Assembly (NCBI GenBank): GCA_030704615.1 | Contig: CM060731.1 | Location: forward strand, 3,474,001 to 3,534,000 | Direction of reading: 5' to 3' | Source of the DNA: Takakia lepidozioides | Lineage: Eukaryota; Streptophyta; Takakiopsida; Takakiales; Takakiaceae | DNA: 60,000 nucleotides | Shown: piece after piece, positions 33,192-45,900 of the stretch | Numbering within the stretch: position 1 is the stretch's first letter | How the letters are laid out: every line of letters begins with the position of its first letter | Made by a program: the position numbers and the translations under genes | The notes under the pieces: generated by a model | Database searches by the model: none | Seen by the model: the letters and a program-made list of their open reading frames with translations, nothing else | What the model was told of the DNA's origin: nothing

Positions 33192-36100
33192 TCAGCTTTT
33201 TAAATCTTCGGCAACCCTTAGCAGATGATGGATGTCAATGGTGGGGTAGTGCTGAAGCAGTTTGAGATTGGTGGTGAAGTCGCCTGCCAGCAGCCGGCTC
33301 CTCACACACAGAAGCATTGCACAACAGACCCTCAACAAAATCTCCTGCAAAGACCACACACAATACAAGCCATGTAACACAGCCATTCCAACTTCTCATC
33401 TTCATGGGATGACAAACTCCCCAGAAACTCAGATGATTCATCAGAAAATTGCAGGGAGAAACCCTGGTGTGCTAGTGGAGGTTTTGGAGGCGACTCATAG
33501 ATCGATCGATGAGAATTCAGGACAACCAAGTTTAGAAGGAAACAGGCTAGGGCTGCAGAATGTGGAACAAAGTAACATTGAACTATCAGAAGAAAGAAAG
33601 ATCATCCAGGAAAGAAGTACAAAGTATTATCACACAGCACTCGTGAAATTCTGCCTTGTCTCTGCCTTCGTCGCCAGACAAATGGCAGGATTTATGAACA
33701 ACAGGCGGTATAAGACCTACTACAAATTCATGATAGATAGGAGTTGGTTATCAGCATATTACAATTGGCCCCTATAGCCATACCAATCTTAACTTGAATG
33801 AAGTTTCACCAAACATAAATTATCACAGCCTTCCACAGTCTACTACAGCATATCACAGCCTACCATAGTCTGTCACAGCCCAACACAGGCGACACAGCCC
33901 ACACAGGTTGCACAGTCCATAGGGTCAGTGATGGGTGGACATGAGTTAACGTCAGTAAAGTGGCCGGTAAGTGTACAGACAGTTTGGAAGTCAAACTCGG
34001 AGAATGTGCCACGTGGTCAGAAGGAGACGGGAGAGTGTTTGAATTCAAACATGTGCCCTAGGCGCCTCTAGCAAGAACTCAAGCAGGCAAAGCAAATCGT
34101 CGTGAATCATAAACTTAGTAGACCAACATATGCAGACTCACCAGTGGTCCATCAGGATTACTGAGAAGGGAGTCCCAAAGCCGCAGTGAGTCAGCAAAGT
34201 TGAACTCCTGTGTCAATAGCAGTGTTATCCATCTGAACGCATAAAACTGCGGATTAACCTGTTGCAGAACACATCACCACACTGTTTCTTAGATGAGATG
34301 AAGGAAAAAAACCCTTAAAGCAACACACTGATTCCAGCTCCACCATCACTCTTGGCCTTCACTCTGGGGCCTGTTGCATAATCTTACAGATCAGCAGAAA
34401 CCAGCTACCTAGTTTAGGACACAAACCTTGGAGGTTTGCTCCAAATGTCGCCAGAGCTCTTCATCATGCCGTCGAAGCAATGCAGTCAGTTGAGCTATAG
34501 TGGACCTGATGCCCACAGCGCTGTTGTCCAGTTGCTGACAAAAGTGATCCCTGAAATCGCTCAGCAGCTCTACAAAACAGAAAAAGGCATCCTCCTCTGC
34601 ATGTGCCTGGACACGACAGCAAATCCACGCATTCAGGAACTGCCTCTGCCTCTATTCTATTCACCTTCAGACTGTCGAAAATAGTCCACACGATTGCAAT
34701 ATTCTAAGCCTAATCAGAAGGGCTTCCTCTCTTAACATTTCATAAAGCAGAGGACAGACCAGTGTAAGAACTGGCAGACATACAGGCTAGTGGAAAGGAG
34801 TAGGGCTTCTAAGCAGCTTAGAGGTCCTGGGAAAGTAATCTTGAAACAACAATTGCCAAGTGGTAACTGTGAGTATGGGAGTGCATATGAAACAGCTTGA
34901 CATGAGAGATTGCTAAGGGGGTCAGAAATTTATCAGAAACAAATTTAATGTCCAAGGAAGGCCCATCACAGGGAAAGCCATTTTAGTCGACACACAAATG
35001 GTGTGTACCACTTCATCTGCCATGAGACCCCTAACGAAGATGAGGAGTACCACTCGACGAGACCAGCATAAAGTATAATGCAAGATCCTAACTTAAGGCA
35101 CTTTCTAACAGCCAGATTTTTCAGACTGGAGCTGCTTATGTGGCCCAGTTAGGGCGAGTCCACATTGGCCCTGATCCCCATTGAGACTCTTGCTCACCCA
35201 GAACTGTAAGGGTTGGCGCCCAGAAACACCCCCTTTTCCAACCTCTCAAAATCAAAATTCAGTACATCATAAGCATGTAACCAAGAAGTTTGGTAGGCAG
35301 TAATGTGAACATCTGTTCCACAGTTAACTTTTTAGCCAACACTCCTCACTCTCAGCGCCCAAAAAGTGCCAAGACCTTATGAAATGACAAGAAACATTCA
35401 AAGAACCCTTGCAAAATGTTTCTGAGTGTCCTTCCTCCCAAGCAGAGTGTCAGTAGGATCCAGCTGCAGATTTCCTCCAAGTGTCAAGCCACACCAAGCA
35501 ATGCCCCACAACCAACCCCATCCTTAGCTGTGATGAAGGATCTGATCCTCACCGTATCCTCTTCATCAACGTCAGTCTTGAACACATAGTACAAAGGAGC
35601 TAGCACCTCGTTCATGCCTTGTACATATCGAATGCCAGGGTTTAACTTCGCAAATATAAAAAGCACACGCTTGAGTGCCTCCTGTTAAACATGGACCATT
35701 GGACCAAATACAACAGGAGGACAAATCAGAACACTGGATAACATGTACATACATGGAAGTGGGCCGAGTGCAAAGCCTCAGGTTGCTGCAAAAACCCACT
35801 ACCATTTGGCCAAGACAGCACCCTGCTTAACAGCTATATGTTTACATCAGAACGTCAATCAGGATACTTTGACCCCCTCCTAGAGCAAGGGTTGCTGGGG
35901 CTATCCACTTGTAAATCCTAAGACCTGCCAGAAGTGCTTAATTAAAAGAGGTTTCAAAATGGTCTCAGACAAAGAGAGCACCAAACAGACCTGGTTCTCA
36001 TAAGCATAGGTTGAGTCTCCACAGAAAAACTGCATGTCAGGATGTGTGCGCTTCACATCTCGGTTTATCTGCTCTGCTAGCTCTGTATCCTGCCCATAGC

Positions 36101-38557
36101 TCAGGCAATGTCAAAATTTTGATCATGCTGGGAAACTAAAAGATCCCAATGCAACTCCTAAGCTCCCCAGATGACCAGGGCACAAGGAACCATAAGCGGA
36201 TGGTGCTGATCAACATTCCATGGTGTCCATGAGTTTGATTTCGCATATAAAGTGAGGACCGCCCCAAGAGAAAGGAGAAACAGGGCACAGAAGGGGAAGA
36301 TGGGAGGGGGAGGCAGCTCCCACTTGTTGGAAGGTGGCAGTCCTACTGTCAGTATTAAGTAAAATCCTGCTCCCACAGTTTGCTTGTTTGAGTCGTAAAC
36401 ACTACAGACCTGGAAAAACTGATGCCAAACACTACTGCTGCCTAGGCTGAGAGGATGATCATCATGAGTGATCTCATAACGCTGCAGCAGCCCCTCTTTA
36501 GCTTCCAATTCTGCTGCCTTCATAGCTTCCATCTCCTCCCTCCTTCTTGTCACCTCAGACTGCAACAATAAAGAGAATGATGACATTTCTAGCGTGAACC
36601 CGTTGCCAAAAAGAAAATTCCGTAAATGTCAGAACATCAACTGCCAACCTGCCTGTCCATCAAAGAGATGATTGATCAACCCTGGTGGTCAAATTCATGA
36701 CACAAGAAATTGCCTGAATCTTGTAAATAATAAACAATCAGTCAAGCTACACAGAATGTGGCATCAAGGATAACATATCAGATCCCTGAAGCATAGAAAG
36801 GGCGGGTCTTACTGGATTTATTATCATCTCGTCTCGAAAAACAATATATTCTGCACGCTTTTTGGCAAGTTCCGCATTCCAGTCATCACGATTTCTAGGC
36901 AGGTAGCCAAGTAAGAGCTGCACACAACTCTTTGAACATCTGTCACCTTCCCTCTTCTAAATAACAGAAAGGCCTGAAATTTATACTAGTTTAAGAGTAG
37001 ACTGATTTCTACTATGGGAGAACCCAATATAGTGCCACTACTCTCCCTGCAAGTGGTCATATTGCACACTTCTGAAAAAGTAGTTGCGACAAAAAATTTC
37101 CAGCAGATATCCAGACAATGAAAAAAAGTTGATTGACAAATTTGATGAGGATGCAGTATTTTGTGTTCTTTCGATTGTAAACTTGGGTTCCCCTTCTTGC
37201 TTTATGTTACATTGGCCCACCTTTACCATACTCCTCATGCTGGAAACCATTGTCCTACATCCCTTCCTAACTTCCAGACCACTCGTAAGGCTAATGATGT
37301 CACCCGACCTTCCATGTGGTCGCTCGTATGCCTCCAGTGTCAGGAATGCCTTGAGATGCCAGGCGTTGCAGCTCGGCTATGTGGATTCTTCTCCTTGTTA
37401 ACTGGTAGAGTAAAAACATGACAAGCTCATCGTCAAACCTAACCAGTAGGTATTCGGCTGAAATCCTTGTCTTGATTCACATACATGCACACATAATGAC
37501 TGGTAACCGAAAATATACAATACAATCTTTGGACAGTATTCCTAAAATAGACATGAGAGGCTGAGAGAAAAAGAGAAACGGAGAAACTTCCCTTCATGCC
37601 AGAATTGAATGAAGGTGTGAAAGTATACAGGGGTGATACTCGACTACCAGGAAGATATGCTGTCTTTAGAGCAGAAATGTAGCAAAGATCCTGCCTGCTC
37701 CTGGAACTCAGCTAATGAGCACGATGCTTTGACTCATTAAAAAAGGACAAATTCCTGCAAGCTGAGGAGAAACTATGCTTGATTTGAGGTGATCGGCCTA
37801 GAGCCAACTTCAACTGAGAACCTGGAATTCCCCAATCAAAACAAAAGTCCCCCACAAGCGTTTCGGCTGGAAGCACCATTGCTCTTATTACATTATAAGG
37901 CTTCAAGGTGATGTTGTATGGATGTGGTAAACTGAGGTGTAGATGGGCACCTCAGCAGTAAAGAGTGTAACACGGAAGTCAAATGCAGAGCTTTTCTTGA
38001 CTTCCTCCTCTTGCACAGTTGGAGAAGAAGGGGCTGAACCCGAATCCGCCCATATCTGCCAGAATCGTTATATTAGAAAAGCTTATACCCCTAACTAAGT
38101 ATAACATACTGCACTTGATAACAATTCCACCGAGCCTGTGGATAGTTACGCTCGGAATACAGATACAAACCGACCCAGATCTATGCATCTGGAGAAAAGC
38201 CTAAAACAGCAATAAAGAAATTCAACCAAAACAGTGCAGCAAAGGGCCTCATACCTGCATAGCAGGGGGCACCAAATCATGGACATTAGTCTGGCCTGGA
38301 ATTCTGCTATGCTGTACTCTTTGTCCGCCCTTGACCTCCCCGTTCCTATTATTGCTTCCTACATCGTCGTCTTCTCCTTCGTTTCCACCATATTGCGGGT
38401 AACCAGGGGAAGACCTGCCTTTCTCGCTGCCATTCTCCCCAAACGAATATCCTGACCTCACAGGTGTCCTTGGGTTGGAATTCCATGCCGCGCTGTTCAG
38501 CCATGCTGGCACCGGCTTGCGTGTACTTGCACTGGTGCCATTTCCCGTGCCCATCAT
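33192..38557 (-). CDS. TBC1D13-like Rab GTPase-activating protein
   Basis: Ten exons on the minus strand: 38557-38255, 38055-37951, 37401-37309, 36917-36813, 36559-36410, 36089-35991, 35681-35553, 34606-34427, 34258-34142, 33344-33192. All nine introns are phase 0, giving 477 residues. After a Ser/Gly/Asn-rich N-terminus comes the TBC domain: LQRLASQGIPD, LLLGYLPRNRDDW, then INRDVKRTHPDM with the IxxDxxR arginine finger, YVQGMNEVLAPLYYVF with the YxQ glutamine finger, AHAEEDAFFCF, and FYAFRWITLLLTQEF. Order and wording match TBC1D13 more closely than the GYP1/TBC1D22 group. Such proteins switch off Rab GTPases in membrane traffic. Both catalytic fingers are present, so activity is expected; the Rab partner is unknown. 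Confidence 0.9.
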
Positions 38558-39274
38558 GATCGAAAGAGAAGAGAGGGGAAGAGGAATACCAGATCCGTTC
38601 TTGTTGTTTCTTTGATATTCCGAATGTCCAAGAAGCGCCGAAGAGAACAGTGTGATTCAGAATTTATGTTCGTCTTTGCTCCCAAAAATTGCAGACTTAT
38701 TAAACGTCTAACCCCAATTCCCCATACTAATACTAATCTTCAGCTCCCTGTCTTCCTCTCCCACTTGCTTTCACTTTCTTTATCTTGACACTAATGTTCC
38801 TACGCATAATATCGACCAATTAGTTCCAGGTCTCCGCACAACGTCGTCTGCTTGAAGCTCTGACAGAAGATTCCACCCGGGCCATCGAAGATTATCCCTC
38901 TCCTGCCAGATAACATACATATCACCAAACCCTAGCAATGAAGCCCGATCCTGTCTTACAACCCGACTAGCCGTTCCTTCAAACCGATCACCAATCGAGT
39001 GGACAATGGAACAATCGCCTGACACTCCACAGCCATACTAAAACCCTCGAACCTCGCAAAACCAGCTCTCATCATTTCCTCCTCCAAATTCGGTTGCATC
39101 ACAATCGTTTCCTACGCTACACAATCCAAACCACCACACATCCTCCACTCTACACTAATCTCTCAACGACAAGCTTCCACTGACATCACGATCGTCACCA
39201 TCACACTCTGCCTTGGACCCCTTCCTCTTTTCTTTCCCACACAAACCCGCCTTCTTTGCCACGTTGGCCACATA

Positions 39275-39412
39275 CAAACCACCGGTCATAACCGGTCTTC
39301 CAGTCCGCCTGGGGATTTCGCCGTTGCCAGGCCACCGGTCATAGCCGGTCTTCCAGTCCGCTCGGGAATTTCGCCGTTGCAAGGCCACCGGTCATTACCG
39401 GTCTACGTCGTT
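39275..39412. repeat. About two and a half tandem repeats of a 61-65-bp unit with ACCGGT cores
   Basis: Each unit begins CCACCGGTCAT(A/T)(A/G)CCGGTC, itself a near-palindrome, and continues TTCCAGTCCGC and ATTTCGCCGTTGC. Two full units and the start of a third lie between 39275 and 39412, about 700 bp upstream of the TBC start codon. Confidence 0.8.
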
Positions 39413-39429
39413 TTGCCACTAAGCAGGGT

Positions 39430-41160
39430 TAGCTAGCCTGACAAGTTTCTGCTGCCATGTGTTTCCTGAGGACTGGAAACTTGAGCTGTGCTCAATGCAT
39501 CGTCTCTCTCGCTGGGATCGTGCTCAATCGCCCTGCACGTAGCCTGCACAAGATTGTAGTGGGGCCCATGATAAGTCTGGAGGTCGCCAACAATGTTTGC
39601 TAGGTGTACAGGGATAGAGCACAATCGAGAGACAGCATAGTATGGCCATGGTTTGTGGGAGATTTCTACCATCGTTTCGATCGTCTGCAAGCTTTTGTGT
39701 ACCACTATGATGGGGTACGCCCTGACATCATATTGCCAGTATTCAGGGTAAAGAGAAAGTTGTGTCGAAGGGTGGACATCTTTAGGTAGTTTGTCTTGGA
39801 AATTGAAGCAAGATTTGATGTGTTCAAGCTCAAGGCCCAAAGATTATACGCTCTTGCAGAAAGGTTTTCTTTTGAAGTTCCTATGTCAACGGAATTGTTT
39901 GCACAGGTAGCCTACTAAATTACTGTAGCCCGGATACATTTCTTGTATTAGCACATGAGTGAATTCTCAGTCTGTATGACCATAGCATTGAACACATTGC
40001 TCTTCTTTCCAGGCCCTTTCAAATAGGTATACAGCTGAAAACTCACAACGCCATACTACAGCTCCGGATTAGGAGGGAAACTCGTTATTATACCAATTAT
40101 AACACTTGGTGCATCAAACTCGTAGAAAAACCTTGCAGATCTGCATGTGGAAGTGACGATCGTGTCGCCATCCATGGCAACAGACCTGTAGACACCGTTG
40201 TCCTGATTCAAACATGTTGTTCGTAGACTTCTTCTCACTCACTTCATGATTCTTCTCTGCACAGATTCCCAGGGTTCCTTTTCGATCCATCAACTTGCCT
40301 CCTTCTAAAAGTACAAGCTGCGCTCACTCCTTGCCAGCAAAAGCAGCTCTATCCGTATAGATGAAAGATGCTGATCATAGATGAAACCTTCATCATCCGC
40401 AACCCGAACCACAACTTCCGTTGGCTAGCCTTGGGAAAAGTCATGCGAAATAGCCTCGGTTCTGGTCCGGTGATCAGGCTCGGAACACGAGACAGAAAAT
40501 CGCACATCAGTAAATAACAAATAATATTTAATTAAAAAAATAAGGAAATATAACGGTTGATAGTTTCTGGCGAACAAATCAGCTAGAAAAAGGGAAGAAA
40601 GTTAAGTAAATATCTGCCCCAAACACCCGAAAAATCAAATCAGCTACAGGCGAGCCGACGCTTAAGCGGCTGTCCGAATAGAAGTGGCAGCGTGCATTGT
40701 AGCCCAATTGGTAAATGGCATGGCCCCACTTGGCCGCCAAGTGCCGCTGTGTGGGCACATCATTTTGGAAACTTCTAAAGTCCAGAACCTTCTACAGGGT
40801 CCGCTGGAACACATCCGCCTAGCCGCTTTCCATTCTAGTGCGGGCTGCAGACGGAGCACTCTACCAGACCAGGCAGGGAATGTAGCTGAGCGAGGACGAG
40901 CGCCAGGACCGTTAGGGGAGGATGGAGGCCATGAAAGCACATTGACAATCAAGACGTCTATATTCCTAGACGTCTATATTGATTGATGGCTGTCTCTGAA
41001 TTTTATACACAAAATTAGCTTGCTATCGGATTTGGTTTCGTTGTGAACTCTACTCGCAACCCATCTGACTATTTGCTCAAGATCAACAAGAGAATAAGGC
41101 AGATTGAAATAGTTTGCTGTTCACAACGAAATAATTAGAAACAAGAAAGCCGGGGAAGCG
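39430..41160. other. Intergenic, with possible coding debris
   Basis: A plus-strand frame at 39640-39905, broken by one TAG, looks protein-like (WFVGDFYHRFDRLQAF; FDVFKLKAQRLYALAERF) and ends at a possible donor. A minus-strand frame at 40056-40238 is also open. Neither matches a family I know. At 40952-40980 the 13-mer AGACGTCTATATT occurs twice, 3 bp apart. Confidence 0.3.
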
Positions 41161-42957
41161 CAATCGACTTTCCAGTAAAACGGCCATCCGGAAACGCACA
41201 TCACGTGGCGAGATTTCATCCATCCGATGTCACAAGTTCCAATCGTGTCCACCAAAAGCGAAAGACGCAACATCTCCGCAAGAGAAAAGTATGAATTTAG
41301 CCAAGTGCCAGGAATGCAGCTCCGTCCACCCGAGCCTAATCGGCCTAGGTTGGGTTTCCACGCAGGCTCGAACTATGCTCAAGTCGCTCGGCACCGGCGC
41401 AAGTTAGGTCACGTCCCGAAGCTGCGGAGGGTCGACAGGGGAGGGCGGGGAAGGAGGAGGAGGAAGGAGATGCAGGAAGGGAAGAAGCGCAGCGGGGCAT
41501 CAGGGCTGGGGCGGGGGCGCGCAGCATCACACACAACACAAGCGATCCATCAGGTGCTCCCGCATCACCTTCTCTTATGCATGCCTTTCCATCCCCACCT
41601 CTACCTTCCCTCCCTGCTCTGCCGACACTTGTCTCTGCCGTCCCCACGTTTCTTGTCTGTCATTCATTCATCCTGGAAAGAGAATCACTGAGTTGAGTTG
41701 GATCCATCTCGGACGGAGTTGAGTGCTGTATTGGCATTGTTTCTCATTCGTGTCTTCCGAGGTTGTTTCTTTCGTGTGGGTGATCTTCTGTGGTGTGACT
41801 TGCAGGTCGCTCTCTCTGCACTGTTGTGCATATCTTCTTCTGGGTTATTCAGTAGGTTTCTCGCTCTCGGTGTCAGAAGTGGTGTTCCAAGTGCCTAATC
41901 GTCAACTCTGGGCCTGTTTGTGAATGTTACTAGTTGGCAATAAATCGTTCAATTACCTTGAGCATTAACTCTCGCTCTTGCAAGTGGGAGGAATTGATCT
42001 ACGTCTCTGTTAATCAGGAATCACGAACCTTCTTTTTTCCTGGAAAGATTGTATTTTGAGGATGCTTTTACTGACAGAGACCTGTAGTGACAGTCCTCAT
42101 CACCCTGATGTTCCCGGTCATCGAACTTGCAACCTTCCAATATTCCTAAACAGAAGTAGCGTACCCCCACGTTGTATCGTACCTCTTCGTCTCATTCCTG
42201 CTTTTCCGGGGAGTAGTGAGCTTGCTATGTTCTCTCCTTGGTAATTCATACACCATGATTGTACCAATGTGTAAATCCACTTTCACACTGCCGCAGTGAA
42301 GGGCCTCATCATTTCCCAATCTCACAACTCTTTTGAATCTCAGTTCCTTGTTTTATCTTGAACTTTGCATATTTTGTGCTCATTCCATCTCCCATTACTG
42401 CCATTTGCAAGAGTCCTATCCCCCCCTTACGCCGTCCCACTCTCTATAGATCTCGCTCGAAATCTTTGTATTTTTCCACGATCTGAACTTCCTTGGCATG
42501 CATTGCCACATCTCATTTTGATCTGCTTGTTCTTTCATCTTTCGAACAGTCAATGTAAAAATCTCCTAAAGCTTGTCCAACCGCCCTCATGTCAAAAGCC
42601 TGCCGGGTGCTTTCAATTACTTTGCTCTCACCATCTACCCTTCCAGATCTGCTCATACAGGGTCTTCAATCCAACCTATGTAGGTCTTTGACCTGTGGTG
42701 CAGCGGAGAATGAGACCAGAGACTGATCGACCTCTGATGTATGGATTGATATATTGTTGTCATCATGCAATTGCCAAGTGGCCATGGGATCTCTTATCTG
42801 TCTAAGCCTCTTATCCAAAGCCACTTTCTGAGAAACAAGCATGGCAGAATCCTGGTACAGCATATATTTGCAATCTTCATGTTTTTGTCATTTTGAAGGT
42901 TCTGAAGCTCACTTATAAAGCTCGAGTCTGAGTTGCTGGTGTTCGATAACAAAGAAA
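41161..42957 (+). promoter_or_regulatory. Upstream region and probable 5' UTR of the RWP-RK gene
   Basis: About 1.8 kb upstream of the 42958 ATG. A GC-rich, purine-rich segment at 41430-41520 and a pyrimidine-rich segment after it resemble a plant 5' leader, and the long distance to the ATG suggests at least one 5' UTR intron. The ORF at 41227-41691 has low-complexity composition and no recognisable domain. Confidence 0.3.
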
Positions 42958-45900
42958 ATGGCAGGAGGGCAGTTAGGGTCCCCTAATTGCGATGGTGCGG
43001 TCCTTAACTCTTTCAACAGCCCTCGCTTTGACATCAATGAGTTTCTGAAAACCCCGAAAGACAACCCTGAGGAGCCTTTCTTCAATTTCACAGACTTCAA
43101 TATACCCACACCCACATTCAATTTACTTACGCCCCTCCCACCTTTCAATTCCCGAAGGACCGGAAGGAGTGAGGGGGGCTCAGAGCCAGACTTCAGTGCA
43201 CTGCTGTTTGACAACAAGGGCACTGATACAGAGGGCACATGTGCCGAGGACACGCTAAATGGGGAGTTAATTGCGTTTGATGAGATTGATGCTGATATTG
43301 CCAAAGACGCATTTGCCCTCTTTAGCGGCTCACACGACAACTTCATTCCCAATCCGCCTATCTCCCCTTTGAGGATGAATGTGCCTTCCTACCCTCCTCC
43401 ACCAAGCACTAGATTCTCTTCGATGAGCTTCCCTCCCGCCATGTTCACACCAGGATCTTACATGGGAGGAGAGCCAGGTGGGCTTATGGAGGTAGAAGAG
43501 CGAGCGCTAGTGAGTATGGAGCATGGGGCCTCAACCTCTGGCCCTGCAAACTCCATGATGTGTGGTGGTGGCCCCATGGACTGGGGCATGCCACACGAGG
43601 GGCCGCCCGAGCCTAACCCTGCCCAGACACACAACCAACAGTTGCAATGTGACTCTTGCCAAATTTTGCGCCGTATCATCCATTCTAACGGTGCCCCCTC
43701 TCCTTCAATCATCCCCTCAATTCATTGGACCTCTTTTGAGATCTTAAGTTCCTTAAAGACTGGAGTTATGATTGCACAATCTCTTCAGCATCCGTCCACA
43801 CCTTACACTGCCAGAGTTAGTGAGGAAAATCCAACTTTGCCTGAATTTGTGGGACATCATCCACCTTCACAGTGTCATAACCTTTGTGAGATCTCACCTT
43901 CCTGGCATTTTATAGTGCACCCAGGCAAGTTGTGTCTGCATCTCTTTTTCCCTCTACAATTTCAGGGATCTTACTTCAGGAATCAAGTCTTTGAGATGTG
44001 CCCTCACCTAATCAATAAGGAATGAAGAAGAACTGAATAATTACTCATCCTGATCTTTCTTTCTGTGATGATGTTATTCAGTGTTACGCAGGAATGCTTG
44101 CAGTCTAGAACATGCTTTTTGATAAACCTGCAAACCCCTTAGCCTGGCACTCTAATAATGGGCCAGTATAAATGCTCATAGAACCTTGACGCTGAAAGTG
44201 GATGCCTGGATTTATTAGATCAATTAGGGTGGAGACCCATTTTCATTTCTTATACTTCCTTATCCATGGTTGCTTCCATTTCTCCCTCGGATTCCCAGTC
44301 TCATTGTGAAGGTTCGTCTCGCAACTAGTCTAGGGCCACAACAGTAGTCTCTCTGATAACTCTTGACGTTGCATGTGGGTCAGGCGTCCAAGACACAAAG
44401 CTTGAGATTCATGGGTGTGATGGCCAGAGCTATCATGCAGTATTGCAGACTCGGTTTTGTATTGATGATGGATTTCCTGCATCTTTTGAGCAACAGATGG
44501 TTGAGTAAGTAGCGAGTTGCCTTAGGGAGGGTTGTTTTTGGACTTGGATTTTGTGTAGAGATTGAAATCTTTTTATACACTTGCAGGCATCAGAGTTATA
44601 TGCACACTTCACCTTCAAGCGTACATCTACTTGTGGGGAATCTCAAGGGGCTCATGCACAAGAGTGCCAATTTTCTTGCTTGCAGGCTTCCTTTAAAATG
44701 TGCAAAAGGAAAATGTGGACATGTAGCAAATCCTTGATTAGACATCAATGTAACATTATAATACCTGGCAAAAACAGTGGGCCAAATGCATTCAAAGATC
44801 TGAAGTTCTCAGCAGACCTGACTTCAGCCTGGGGGGAATGTATCCAGGGCAGGGCATAACAACAGGTTAGGAAAAGGCCTGTATAGTAGCGCAGAGTTTT
44901 GCCCCAAACACATTGTTGTCATTCCCAACATACTGCTATATCTGTCATTGCAGAGAGGCATGTGATAGTCTGAGGGGTTGATTTTCATCGTGTGAGTGCT
45001 GCATTCAACCACAATTGAATGCACACTCGTTCCCCAAGGGTTGTGGAAGCTCTTCCACTTGGATTGGAACATTCAACTTTTTGTTGACATTCCTTGCCTG
45101 TACTAAATGCAGCTCTCAAGGACCTCAACTAAGATCCTTTCACATGCAAAATGTGAGCTGATGTACAACTGCCTAGAGTGCTCTTAGAGGTACTAATGAG
45201 GAAAGTGCTAGAACACATGGTGAGTGTCTATATGATGATTTATCTGTCTTGCAGGTTTCCAGTGGGAAATGCCGAGTACGTAAAGCAATTTCTGTTGCAG
45301 TATAGCCTTCTAAGACGGAAAGAAGGGTTCGTACTTCGGCATGACTCTCTGTCCACAGGTGCGGATGGAGGCCTTATGGCATCAGAGCATGTGATGAATG
45401 CATCAGCTGGGCGCCTGCCCAAGCAAATGGGCCATATTGCCCTCCCAGACCTACTCTGTACATCTTCTGGTATTTTTCTTCTGTGCTAGTCAGATTGCCT
45501 TTATCTCAGTTCTTGCCTTGTTAGGTATTCTTTCTGAGGTCTCCAACTCCATATGCTGAAACTATTACCTTCTCCTGAAGAGCAAGCTTGGAAGTTTTGC
45601 TATGCACTTCCGGCACTGTTGGACACTCTCCTCGTATGCAGTGTCTTTTTTCGCTTTCTCTCACTCTCTCTTGTTGTCTTGTCAAGGGTGAAACACCCAA
45701 ATCAAACCTTACAAAACATAATCCTTGAACATAGTCATGGCAAGCCAAGAGAAGGCCACCCTGGCAGGCCCAGGGGGTGAAGAAACACAACAGGCTCTGT
45801 CTTGGTCTTCTTTTCCTCTCTGTCATGTTCCTTAGGCCCTTTGACCTCCCAAGGATGCTTTATAGTTTTCATTTATGAAGTACCATTTCATTGCATTTCT

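Noticed and set aside
40690-40880. tRNA or tRNA-derived SINE
   Set aside because: TAGCCCAATTGG fits an A box, but no B box lies at the right distance and no cloverleaf could be drawn.
41227-41691. 154-codon plus-strand ORF upstream of the RWP-RK gene
   Set aside because: The composition is low-complexity from a GC-rich and pyrimidine-rich leader, with no recognisable domain; it is probably 5' UTR.
42909-43352. Minus-strand ORF of 147 codons
   Set aside because: It is the mirror of RWP-RK exon 1, whose plus frame connects by splicing to the DNA-binding domain.
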